From NCBI GenBank assembly GCA_016928455.1, contig JAFGKP010000118.1, forward strand, positions 1 to 12,621: a stretch of DNA of 12,621 nt, read 5' to 3'. Under the pieces are notes generated by a model. The model searched no databases. It saw nothing but the letters and a program-made list of their open reading frames with translations, and had not been told where the DNA came from. Of this stretch, positions 7,501 through 12,621 are shown one piece after another; the stretch's first letter is position 1; each line of letters opens with the position of its first letter. The translations under genes were made by a program, and so were the position numbers. Origin of the DNA: Methanomicrobia archaeon. GTDB lineage: Archaea; Halobacteriota; Syntropharchaeia; Alkanophagales; Methanospirareceae.

Positions 7501-8798
7501 ATCATGGTGTAATTGTCGTTGAATGGCGGGTTGACCGGAATGTACTCGTAGGGCGCAATGGTATCGATCCACTGTGAAGAGACTTTACCGTCATCCGGTA
7601 TCAAAACGCTGGTTGATCGCTTGGGTAGCGGCGTCCGCAGCGTGATATACTTGAATCCTTCGGCTCCGTTGGTTCCGTTGCCATCGGTATCGAGCACCTC
7701 TATAGCTGGCACGTCATATCGCACCGCATTCACGTAGAACGTGTCGCCTGCACTGATCTCCTTACCGACGATGATATTCGCGTTATAGGTTCCACCAATC
7801 TTACCTGCATAGCGTGCATACCAGGTGCGATGCTCCGCATGGCTCGCTGTTCCGTAGCGATTATTGTGCCGGTCGAAGTACGTGTCCTTTGTCGGGCCCT
7901 TTGGCGTACCGTCATCGAACTCGCCCAGCGTTACCCACGACTCAGAATCGTCGTGGATGTTGCCAGCATACTCCATTACCACCTTGGCATAGAGCTTCTT
8001 GTCCTCGGGATTCTGAACGATCCACTTGAACGTCAACTTGTGATCTAAGAACTGGATCTTTTGATCGGTGGTCAAGGCATAGCCCTTTTCCAGCCGTATC
8101 GTGCCATTGGTCGTCTTGTTATAATCACTAACATTTCCTGAAACGCCCCTCAGGTTGACCAAATTCGGACTCGAGTCATGCAAACCTATGAAATTGGTGT
8201 TCTCGAATGCACCAAGACCGGTCTGCAGTGGCTTCTCTGCAATCGGGAATGCAAACTTCGTTATGTCCGCTTCGCCATGCGTTGGGGTGTAATGTTGCGC
8301 ATAGATCAACATATAGGTCGTTTCGACCTCGATCGTCTCCTCGATGTAGTGCGATTTGGTGTACTCATGTTCAGGCTCGTACCAGAGTCGCATGAACTTC
8401 TTCACGTATGCATTTTTACCGCTTGCCTGCTGAGCACTGAACCCTGGATCGGTATATTTAACGACGGCAGGGTTAAAGACCAAAACGTCTTTCTGCAACG
8501 AGGTAGGGTCGAACGGATCCCAGTAGTTCGGATAGATGAACTGTCCTTTTCCGAGGAAGTAGCCAACGACCGGGCCTTCATCTTCTTCTCCATAAACGCG
8601 CAGCGTTGTTCCGTAGCCTTTTCCTGCTCCGGGTTGGAGATCAGTAACTCCGAATTTCTGGTTGTCATCCAGTGTTGGAGTCCCTGGTGGGGATCCACCG
8701 TCCGTCCCTGCTTGTACTGCTGCAGGGAATGGCATGATTGCGAAGACTGATGCAATTATTATTACTGCTAAGGTTACTCCAATCTTCTTGTTATTCAT
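4527..8798 (-). CDS. Giant secreted surface protein (1423 aa) with internal duplication, possible S-layer-like component
   Basis: Signal peptide 1-30 (hydrophobic 6-28, ending VQAG). Two long homologous units fill most of the protein, about 62-630 and 660-1173. Matching landmarks are TLRVYGE/SVRIYGE, LVFNPAVV/ITFNPAII, MRLWYEPEHEY/LRMWYEPDHIY, IEVETTYMLI/IEVESTYLLI, FAFPIAE in both, NKTTNGTIRLEK in both, FYVNAVRYDV/FYVDGVRYDV, DTDGNGTNGAE/DGDGNASNGAE, ITLRTPLPKR identical (385-394 and 991-1000), and LLTTSFLAKN/LITTSFLAPN. The DxDGN loops look calcium-binding. About 1197-1285 is a PKD/Ig-like domain; 1296-1423 starts PGWNMISIPV and has GWNLVGPG and GRGYWVFI, a C-terminal domain met in many archaeal and bacterial secreted proteins. 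There is no C-terminal membrane anchor or PGF motif, so it would be held non-covalently or released. I do not recognise a named family for the duplicated unit; size, secretion and sequons fit a surface-layer or sheath protein, which is inference. Shine-Dalgarno at 8812-8819. Confidence 0.85.
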   Translation of the reverse strand: MNNKKIGVTLAVIIIASVFAIMPFPAAVQAGTDGGSPPGTPTLDDNQKFGVTDLQPGAGKGYGTTLRVYGEEDEGPVVGYFLGKGQFIYPNYWDPFDPTSLQKDVLVFNPAVVKYTDPGFSAQQASGKNAYVKKFMRLWYEPEHEYTKSHYIEETIEVETTYMLIYAQHYTPTHGEADITKFAFPIAEKPLQTGLGAFENTNFIGLHDSSPNLVNLRGVSGNVSDYNKTTNGTIRLEKGYALTTDQKIQFLDHKLTFKWIVQNPEDKKLYAKVVMEYAGNIHDDSESWVTLGEFDDGTPKGPTKDTYFDRHNNRYGTASHAEHRTWYARYAGKIGGTYNANIIVGKEISAGDTFYVNAVRYDVPAIEVLDTDGNGTNGAEGFKYITLRTPLPKRSTSVLIPDDGKVSSQWIDTIAPYEYIPVNPPFNDNYTMIDDINIVLWKPTAHHTEWPEGTYNGPASIGQTYWPWAERYLTMQEEEIQKELWCANDSIPVGQNWLNYFQPEEGGWVTNPALREVPSTPPLSFCYVKNDDEPRYTTELYERLMEDLPDPTVTPGPSAPPKEYWITTYVKTKPDDYAEFALPIRPEATTAPLTKRGDYLLTTSFLAKNSINRSDIVRTPPGLPRVTFAFDVLEEDDVLEMTTPMGDGQDIYVNRYTNVSSSVRIYGEKDYGPIGEYGCGYPYGGTHMYEDYTYPFNPAAIRKDSITFNPAIIQNKDIESSGKNQFMTPPIFNAEVKKYLRMWYEPDHIYSKSEACGYDLTYKYPTIEVESTYLLIDRQDKNPASSLEGFTHFAFPIAEDRNTPYPAVGLELFENPNSRPKFANRVTVAKVDGEVAAWNKTTNGTIRLEKVYTLAPGESVQFLNFGLQYWYINEFNQSSVTIWYMGNPEDVPEIDNVSLGTIANPQEITWFDREGNHYTGEAGLSHPQQIWYAKLNTYSLPYGDQASFTVGIELRPRDLFYVDGVRYDVEAIEVIDGDGNASNGAELFKYITLRTPLPKRDGIFVTEDDERVDDDGIISSQEIWTYPPNTILPLNPPFNGRHDIVDDISDTCLGDVADRIIEDYPALGVYYINEAIEPRYSTNLLEVLTESITGTAPIVESWTKYDIITRPDQYTVFVLPGDETRWNFGTESWDDDLYNEYLITTSFLAPNAVESDLMDLSWPWARAAFVFDVFNTQGIYINEIEAMPPGPPADAPTVNCNLTPAGNVSSAEWLTATVNATHFKWPLTVKVAWDDGAESAGVLTDASDVFMAQHRYLAKGEYTVEAFVTDIYGNTGNCVCGVVNVTSDGFRYVIKPGWNMISIPVNDTITVDDVFDPGNNTWFTSVWRWNASLPGYESLTGSAELKSEWGLFVFGPPCGTEELIVTGTAAGFTRSGWQSGWNLVGPGFDQVIVPEWVYFWDAMIYNYDVGHTMDPGRGYWVFI

Positions 8799-8842
8799 TT
8801 TTTTCCTATTTCACCTCCTAATCTGTTTTTGTGCACGGGGGG

Positions 8843-8857
8843 TATATAAAGCTTCCG
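8843..8857 (-). promoter_or_regulatory. Proximal BRE/TATA promoter of the 1423-aa gene
   Basis: The minus strand reads CGGAAGC-TTTATATA, 45 bases before the ATG. Transcription would start close to the Shine-Dalgarno, giving a very short leader. Confidence 0.65.
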
Positions 8858-8957
8858 CTTTTTCCCCCTCGCTCTGCCACTGTTACTGCTCCTCTTCCGC
8901 GCTCATCATCGCATAGCGAGCGAAAGGAGAGGAGTAAGAATTGGTTTTACCTGTCCC

Positions 8958-8972
8958 TATATAAAGCTTGCG
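8958..8972 (-). promoter_or_regulatory. Distal copy of the same BRE/TATA element
   Basis: The minus strand reads CGCAAGC-TTTATATA. AAGCTTTATATA is identical to the proximal element and lies 115 bases further upstream, in the same orientation. It could be a second start site with a leader of about 135-140 bases, or a duplicated regulator target. Confidence 0.5.
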
Positions 8973-9351
8973 GTTTCCACCACCCGCATGCACACCGGAT
9001 GCCCATTGCAGGATAAGCAGCGAAAGGTCCGGTTATTGGATAGCTGACTCGTCAAAAATGAAGAGCATGCAGGTGTTAAGTATCTCGCGTCAGCAGCACC
9101 TCAAAACCCCAGCGGCTTGTCCCGTGGAAATGCCATATGACCGCGGCGATCGGTGGTTAAGCTGTGGAGCGCTATCCGAAGTGCAGGCGAACTCGCGAAA
9201 GAATCGCGAGCAGAGCTATTTTGTAGCATGCTCAACACCCGCTCATTACGATCTGACAGCAGCTCCCTGATAAGGGAGGAGATCGCGTTTTGTGTTTGCG
9301 CACGCGCGACGAATGCCCTTTGAGTTAGCATCACTGATTTGATGATACATA
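8973..9351. other. Intergenic stretch with two hairpins, no supported gene
   Basis: This part of the divergent region has no reading frame I can support; frames at 8968-9270 (plus) and 9101-9334 (minus) have no recognisable domain. It contains two perfect short hairpins: CTCGCG-AAAGAAT-CGCGAG at 9192-9210 and CTCCCT-GATA-AGGGAG at 9263-9278. They could be small-RNA parts or remnants of a former gene or insertion. Confidence 0.4.
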
Positions 9352-9373
9352 TTTTTACATAATAAAATTTTAT
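9352..9373 (+). promoter_or_regulatory. AT-rich promoter of the OB-fold gene with palindrome
   Basis: The stretch TTTTTACATAATAAAATTTT precedes the ATG by about 55-75 bases and includes the perfect palindrome ATAAAATTTTAT (9362-9373). It can act as a TATA region; being symmetric, it could also bind a dimeric regulator. A Shine-Dalgarno-like GAGGAG lies at 9414-9419. Confidence 0.4.
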
Positions 9374-9424
9374 GTTGTGATAGCATAGTTATAATTTTGT
9401 TCCTTGAGGTAAAGAGGAGAAGCA

Positions 9425-10390
9425 ATGGAAACTATATCTGGCACGGTGCTCAGAATCCTGCCGGTCCAGGCTATCCCTGATGGCGAGACGCCCGGACAGG
9501 TCGTTGACCTCATCATCGCGGACGAACGCCAGTACTGGCGCGTCTCACTCTGGGATGATAAGCCCGCGCTCGTAACCACCGGCGCTCTCGCGGTCGGTGA
9601 CGATGTGCGCATCGAGCACGCTTCCCCTGCACGTGCAAAAGCAGGTGGAGAGCGACGCCTCAATGCGGGAAGGCCCACGCACATCACGAAAATTGCGCAG
9701 GCGATCGAGCCGCTGCGCGACGTAGCTCCTGCAAAGCTCACGGTGCTCGCCGTCACGCGCCCCGAAGGTGGTAAGGTCTGCGTCGCGGGCATTGATGAAC
9801 ACGGTTTCTGGCTGCGGCCGCAGTACGTGTACGAATCTGAGCTGCTCGCCGCAAAGAGATCATTATTCAAGAACCGCTGCGTCTCCACGGTCTATCTTGA
9901 CCGGTGGCGCGGTCGGCGGCCCCGAAAGGAGGACCGGTTCTTCGTCTATAGCCCGGGCGTCGAGCGCGAGCTGCCCGCAGAAGAGCAGCGAGCGTTTTTA
10001 GAGCTTCACGTAGACACATCCGTGGACGCGGTCTTCAGACATGAAAGGACGCTGGGCCTGATCAAGCCGCGGATTCTCCAGGTCTACGAAGAGCGCGCAC
10101 CATCAAAGCAGCGCGAGACGGGGTATGAGCAGTATATACGGTTCAATTTTAAAGATAGCTCGGGTCGCCTGTACCGGCGCTGGCCATGCCGCTGCATTGA
10201 CTTCTACGATGCCTGGAACGCGTTGAAGAGACGGCATAGGTGGACCTGCGGCTGGCGCATGCTCCGGTACCTTCAGAAAAATGAGACGTACCTCGCCATC
10301 GGGCTCACCCATACCGATTATGGGCGGTCAAAACTGGAATATGGTGCGTACCCGATGATCGTCGGCGTGCATGTGGTGCACCGTTCGTAG
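9425..10390 (+). CDS. OB-fold nucleic-acid-binding protein with dual-OB-type C-terminal domain
   Basis: 321 residues, soluble, Arg-rich. Residues 1-90 (ISGTVLRILPVQ, GQVVDLIIADERQYWRVSLW, GDDVRIEHASPARAK) read as an OB fold of the RPA/single-strand-binding kind. Residues about 103-321 start KLTVLAVTRPEGGKVCVAGID, with GFWLRPQYVYESELL, and close with YLAIGLTHTDYG and YPMIVGVHVVHR; this layout resembles what I know as the dual-OB-containing domain. It would therefore carry three OB folds and bind single-stranded DNA or RNA. A CxC lies at PCRCIDFYDAW. The start is chosen for the GAGGAG six bases upstream. It stands alone, with no operon partner on its strand for 700 bases. The assignment rests on motif memory and is moderate; the target and pathway are not visible. 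Confidence 0.65.
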   Translation: METISGTVLRILPVQAIPDGETPGQVVDLIIADERQYWRVSLWDDKPALVTTGALAVGDDVRIEHASPARAKAGGERRLNAGRPTHITKIAQAIEPLRDVAPAKLTVLAVTRPEGGKVCVAGIDEHGFWLRPQYVYESELLAAKRSLFKNRCVSTVYLDRWRGRRPRKEDRFFVYSPGVERELPAEEQRAFLELHVDTSVDAVFRHERTLGLIKPRILQVYEERAPSKQRETGYEQYIRFNFKDSSGRLYRRWPCRCIDFYDAWNALKRRHRWTCGWRMLRYLQKNETYLAIGLTHTDYGRSKLEYGAYPMIVGVHVVHRS

Positions 10391-10438
10391 CGCGGGGTGC
10401 TCGCTCAAATACTAGAGAGGTTTTTGAAAAACACCCAT

Positions 10439-10477
10439 ACTCTTGTCTCAACAACTTAGTTTTTAGGTAACAAGAGT
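10439..10477. repeat. 8-bp inverted repeat ACTCTTGT / ACAAGAGT
   Basis: ACTCTTGT (10439-10446) and ACAAGAGT (10470-10477) are perfect inverse complements separated by 23 bases. They sit just past the OB-fold gene, after a T-run at 10421-10425, and may help end its transcript or be an insertion remnant. Confidence 0.4.
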
Positions 10478-10618
10478 TACCAGTCAAGAATCAAGCGCTG
10501 CTGGGGTCCCGATATCAGGAGTATTAAAGGTTGGCTGAAGCGGAGAGAACAGGCCATTACGGTAGTAACGTACAACAATCATAAACGTATGCTCTATATC
10601 GAGCAGGGGAAGGAGTGA
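10460..10618 (+). pseudogene. Short remnant reading frame of unknown origin
   Basis: Between a TAG at 10457-10459 and a TGA at 10616-10618 there are 52 codons whose translation looks protein-like, for example SRIKRCWGPDIRSIKGWL followed by AITVVTYNNHKRMLYIEQGK. It has no start codon near its beginning and no Shine-Dalgarno. I do not recognise the family; it may be the C-terminal piece of a lost gene or mobile element. A frame of this length also arises by chance. Confidence 0.25.
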
Positions 10619-10666
10619 AGAATTCCCCTCTCGTTGAAATGCCAGTAATTTCAGGTTCGCCACGAG
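10606..10666. repeat. Cluster of hairpins around the remnant frame's end
   Basis: GGGGAA (10606-10611) pairs with TTCCCC (10623-10628). Directly after it CTCGT (10630-10634) and TGAAAT (10635-10640) face ATTTCA (10648-10653) and ACGAG (10662-10666), a nested stem with an eight-base bulge. Such clustered stems can mark a transcript end or an insertion-sequence end. Confidence 0.4.
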
Positions 10667-10682
10667 GAGAACCCCACATACG

Positions 10683-10692
10683 CCCCCCCCCC
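10683..10692. repeat. C10 homopolymer tract
   Basis: Ten uninterrupted C on the plus strand. It is the same length as the G10 tract at 1436-1445 in the opposite base sense. Here it lies in a non-coding stretch just after a hairpin cluster; no promoter is obvious next to it. Confidence 0.85.
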
Positions 10693-10739
10693 ACCTACTC
10701 CGTACTGTATGCTCTCAGCCATAATACTACCTACCCCTT

Positions 10740-11014
10740 ATAGGCGGCGAGGGCGCAGGTAGTCTTTCCAGCGAATCAACGTTCGGGATGAAGCCGGATC
10801 GCACAAAACCCTCGTCGGTTGCACCGCTCGGTGCAAGCCAGCGAAGATGGCAGAAAGCCCGTGAAGCAGATCGTCTTTGAGGGCGTGCGGCGCAGGCGGG
10901 ATAGTTGCACGAGGGCTTGCCATAGATGCCGGACAGGCTCCTCGTCGCGCACTGCTGGCTTCCTCAGAAGGGCGCTACACCGATTCCCATTCAGGAGACT
11001 TCTGATAGCCGCCC
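10740..11014. other. GC-rich non-coding stretch with nested inverted repeats
   Basis: No frame here has recognisable protein content. Several complementary segments are present: GGCGGC (10743-10748) with GCCGCC (11007-11012) near the two ends; TTGCACCG (10819-10826) with CGGTGCAA (10829-10836), a near-perfect palindrome; and ATGGCAGAAAGCCC (10847-10860) with GGGCTTGCCAT (10913-10923), eleven pairs with a three-base bulge. CCCTCGT (10809-10815) can alternatively pair with ACGAGGG (10909-10915). This nesting suggests a structured RNA or a decayed mobile element. I compared it with RNase P RNA and found no convincing conserved core. Confidence 0.3.
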
Positions 11015-11054
11015 GCCGTTAGACGAACTTGCTCCCGCGAGGAGAGGAGAAGAC

Positions 11055-11096
11055 ATGCTTTTAGAACTGTCGCGCCAACTAAAACAGGAGGGATAG
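11055..11096 (+). CDS. Possible 13-codon leader frame before hicB
   Basis: ATG at 11055, TAG at 11094-11096, encoding MLLELSRQLKQEG. It has a purine-rich GAGGAGAGGAGA five to sixteen bases upstream and ends six bases before the GTG of hicB, with the hicB Shine-Dalgarno (GGAGGG) inside its last codons. It may couple translation to hicB or be chance. Confidence 0.25.
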   Translation: MLLELSRQLKQEG

Positions 11097-11101
11097 AAGA
11101 G

Positions 11102-11305
11102 GTGGGGCAGATAAAAATTATCGTGGAGAAGTACTCTGAGGGTTACGTTGCTTATCCTCTAGGACTGAAGGGGGTGGTGGTCGGCGAGGGCGATACCTAT
11201 GAGGCGGCTTTAGAGGACGTGAAATCCGCGATTCAATTCCACATGGAGACCTTCAAAGAGGAGATCTTTGAGACGGAAGAGATCATTGGAGACCTTTGTT
11301 GCTGA
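11102..11305 (+). CDS. hicB: HicB-like antitoxin
   Basis: 67 residues, starting at GTG with GGAGGG about eight bases upstream. The sequence IKIIVEKYSEGYVAYPLGLK, then GVVVGEGDTYEAALEDVKSA and IQFHMETF, is the compact HicB fold: a beta sheet with the GDTyeEAl.dvk.Ai helix that covers HicA. It lacks the C-terminal DNA-binding domain that longer HicB proteins carry, as is common for short archaeal forms. It would bind and neutralise the HicA ribonuclease. The hicA frame begins 12 bases downstream, giving the hicB-hicA order. No damage is seen in this frame. Confidence 0.82.
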   Translation: MGQIKIIVEKYSEGYVAYPLGLKGVVVGEGDTYEAALEDVKSAIQFHMETFKEEIFETEEIIGDLCC

Positions 11306-11317
11306 AGTGGCGGTGTA

Positions 11318-11626
11318 ATGAAATTCCCCCGGGATGCTCCGAAACGGAAGGTCGTAGCGGCCTTTGCGGGTCTTGGATTCAAAATTGTTAGAATCGGGAA
11401 TCACATCTCAATGGTCAAGGAGAACCCTGATGGTAGCAAAACGCCACAAACCATGCTCTCACGATACGTGCTTCGGTGCAGTGTGTGCGCGGCAGCGCCT
11501 TCCGCGGGATGGGCGACGAAAAAAAGAAGAAGAGCAAACTACGACAGACCAGACCGATTATTCAGAGCGAACGTGGAAGAAGCACGAAAGACCTTACAAG
11601 AAGCGAGGAAATTAGAATCTTTATAA
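11318..11626 (+). pseudogene. hicA: HicA-like mRNA interferase toxin, C-terminal half frame-disrupted
   Basis: Residues 1-46 match HicA closely: MKFPRDAPKRKVV, LGFKIVRIGNHISMVKENPD, GSKTPQTM, including the catalytic G-x-H (His29). HicA normally continues PNHxxIxxGTLRxIxRQAGI. Instead this frame runs into LSRYVLRCSVCAAAPSAGW and an unrelated Lys/Arg-rich tail to residue 102. Pieces of the expected end are visible in the other two plus frames: LTIRAS right after the ATG at about 11455, and CARQRLPRD near 11490-11515. Two small indels, the first probably a loss of about seven bases, explain this. The protein as encoded is longer than a usual HicA (60-85 residues) and has lost the dsRBD-like C-terminal helix. 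I judge the toxin inactivated; a novel functional tail is possible but less likely. Confidence 0.65.
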
Positions 11627-11627
11627 G
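11616..11627 (+). promoter_or_regulatory. TATA promoter of the MNT-HEPN module
   Basis: GAATCTTTATAAG gives a good TATA box at 11619-11627, about 50 bases before the ATG at 11677. It overlaps the end of the preceding frame (stop at 11626). T-runs just after it (CTGTTTTTG, CTGTTTTTACC) may end the hicBA transcript. Confidence 0.5.
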
Positions 11628-11676
11628 CACCTGTTTTTGTACTGTTTTTACCGTCACTGAAATTTAGGTACGTTAC

Positions 11677-11997
11677 ATGGAACTTCAAAAGAGGTATCAA
11701 AGAGCAGTGGACGATTTTTTGAAGAGGGTGCTGGAACAATACGGGAACAGGATAGAGGGTATCATTCTTTTTGGATCAGTGGCGAGAGGGGAGGCGAACG
11801 AAGATTCTGATATTGATATTTTAGTAATTTGGCGAGGGAACGAGTCTGAAGGCTGGAGAGCTATGACCGGATTGGCATTTGATGTGCTTTTGGATGAGGG
11901 AGCATATATATCGGTAAAGGTTATTAGTAGGGAGGATTTGAAGGGAGAGAATCCGTTTATAAAGAATGTGATGAGGGAGGGTATGAAGATTGCATAA
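11677..11997 (+). CDS. MNT-type minimal nucleotidyltransferase (antitoxin)
   Basis: 106 residues. The nucleotidyltransferase signature is complete: GSVARGEANEDSDIDILV, that is GS-x10-DxD, at about residues 33-50, within the usual IILFGS strand. Length and layout match MntA-type minimal nucleotidyltransferases, which neutralise a partner HEPN ribonuclease by adding AMP to a Tyr near its active site. The start follows a modest AGGT. The next frame, a HEPN fragment, overlaps its last eight bases, as in intact MNT-HEPN pairs. The frame shows no damage. Confidence 0.85.
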   Translation: MELQKRYQRAVDDFLKRVLEQYGNRIEGIILFGSVARGEANEDSDIDILVIWRGNESEGWRAMTGLAFDVLLDEGAYISVKVISREDLKGENPFIKNVMREGMKIA

Positions 11998-12130
11998 CCG
12001 TTATATAGCTAACGCAAAAGAGAAGCTCGAGGCCGCGGAATATCTTTTACAAGGTGGATTTTATAATGATGCCGCGAGTAGAGCTTATTATTCGATGTTT
12101 TATGCACTCGCAGTGGAAATTCCAAAATAG
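11990..12130 (+). pseudogene. HEPN-domain toxin, truncated after 46 residues
   Basis: From a TTG at 11990, overlapping the MNT gene, the frame reads NRYIANAKEKLEAAEYLL, GGFYNDAASRAYYSMFYALA, then VEIPK and a TAG at 12128-12130. The pattern (AKEKLEAAEYLL...YNDAASRAYYSMFYA) is the N-terminal half of MNT-associated HEPN proteins. A full HEPN has about 110-140 residues, and its catalytic Rx4-6H motif lies in the missing half. The sequence after the stop shows no continuation that I could follow, so the 3' half was probably lost by deletion. Confidence 0.75.
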
Positions 12131-12190
12131 TATTCTGCTAAACTAAATTAACAAATTATCAACTCTTAATGGTAACACCATTTCAGCATG

Positions 12191-12607
12191 CTAAGGACAC
12201 CATACCGTTATCTCTTTAGCACGCTCAAAATCAGAGTCACGAGTTGCGATATTCTTTATGTTCAGTCTTTTCATCACGGCTAGATGTAAAGAATCCGTAA
12301 ACAAAAGTTTATATTCTCCTCCGAGCATAGTAGCGATAAATACATCTCGGGGCTCTACTTTTTGGATATCTAATCCTCCATCCTCAAGGAAGAAGATGTA
12401 TTTCATATACTCCCTAACTTTATCGTAACAGGTCATGGCTAAGTTCTGGTCTTCTTTGAGCTTTTTACGTACGGTTTGTAATTCATACGTTTTTAGCGCT
12501 TTCGCCCCCTCGAGAAGAGAGAGAATATACCCAACTTCATCTAATACCGCAGTTGTCGTGATTGCTACGAGATTTCCTGTTTCAATTTTTTCTAAAGAGG
12601 ATTTTGA
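12191..12607 (-). pseudogene. PIN-domain ribonuclease (VapC-like) lacking its N-terminus
   Basis: The open frame runs 138 codons from an in-frame TAA at 12608-12610 to the TAA at 12191. Its C-terminal part TDSLHLAVMKRLNIKNIATR, DSDFERAKEITVW carries the third and fourth PIN acidic residues; further upstream ETGNLVAITTTAVLDEVGYI carries the second (Glu). The first acidic residue (N-terminal DTN-type strand) is missing. In the neighbouring frame at the window edge LDTLNQNPL fits a PIN N-terminus, followed by a TAG at 12592-12594, so a small indel has likely separated the two parts. The only ATG in frame is at 12436, which would give an 81-residue fragment. No antitoxin gene for it lies in the window. 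Confidence 0.6.
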
Positions 12608-12621
12608 TTAAGTGTATCTAA

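Noticed and set aside
8968..9334. Two overlapping frames in the divergent intergenic region, 100 codons on plus and about 77 on minus
   Set aside because: Neither has a ribosome site or recognisable motif. The minus frame (LTQRAFVARAQTQ...) was considered a possible small protein but nothing supports it.
1436..10692. G10 and C10 tracts as the two ends of one mobile segment
   Set aside because: The tracts are inverted relative to each other, but no matching sequence beyond the homopolymers was found around them, and the interval contains several independent, complete genes.
10740..11014. RNase P RNA
   Set aside because: The paired ends and GGCAGAAAGCCC looked suggestive, but the conserved GAGGAAAGTCC-type core and the 3' ACAGAAA/GGCTTA core were not found on either strand.
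10819..11022. 67-codon Arg-rich plus frame and 61-codon minus frame opposite it
   Set aside because: Both have arginine-rich, GC-driven composition without domain features; the DNA-level inverted repeats explain the region better.
1..12621. CRISPR array, tRNA or rRNA genes
   Set aside because: No regularly spaced direct repeats, no cloverleaf with a recognisable TTCGA-type T-loop in context, and no rRNA core motifs were seen.

Overview
The window looks like archaeal chromosome, probably a methanogen- or ANME-related euryarchaeote. The direct evidence is BRE/TATA promoters (for example CGAAA-CC-TTTAAATA upstream of the first gene), full-length Shine-Dalgarno sequences (AGGAGGTG), large secreted proteins with PKD and Ig-like folds and many N-glycosylation sequons, an archaeosortase with a PGF-CTERM protein beside it, and a cluster of small toxin-antitoxin modules. 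The taxonomic placement is inference; no marker gene is present.

Positions 1-8798 are a minus-strand cell-surface region. From its upstream end it holds a 1423-aa secreted protein with a large internal duplication (4527-8798), a 252-aa Ig-like protein with a Pro/Thr-rich stalk and a C-terminal PGF-CTERM sorting signal (3533-4291), an archaeosortase with the Cys/Arg/His triad (2746-3414), a coupled membrane protein that looks like a triad-lacking relative of it (2168-2749), a broken transposase (1465-2090), and the N-terminal 429 residues of a PKD-domain surface protein (1-1289) that runs off the edge. The simplest reading is a surface-protein locus with its own sorting enzyme: the archaeosortase would cut the PGF-CTERM tail of the 252-aa protein and probably move it to a membrane lipid. 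The three secreted proteins share a near-perfect Shine-Dalgarno leader, while the archaeosortase has none.

Positions 8799-9424 are a 626-base divergent intergenic region. Two copies of the same BRE/TATA sequence lie 115 bases apart, pointing at the giant surface gene, and an AT-rich promoter serves the plus-strand gene.

Positions 9425-10390 encode a 321-aa protein that looks like an OB-fold nucleic-acid-binding protein with a C-terminal dual-OB-type domain. It is followed by about 700 bases without a convincing gene (10391-11101), holding a C10 tract, several inverted repeats and a short remnant reading frame.

Positions 11102-12621 are a toxin-antitoxin graveyard: HicB is intact and HicA is frame-disrupted; an MNT-type nucleotidyltransferase is intact and its HEPN partner is cut off after 46 residues; a PIN-domain ribonuclease has lost the frame to its N-terminus. 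In both complete pairs the antitoxin survives and the toxin is damaged.

The strongest candidates for something under-described are the archaeosortase plus inactive paralogue plus PGF-CTERM cluster, the homopolymer tract next to the PKD gene promoter, and the duplicated giant surface protein.
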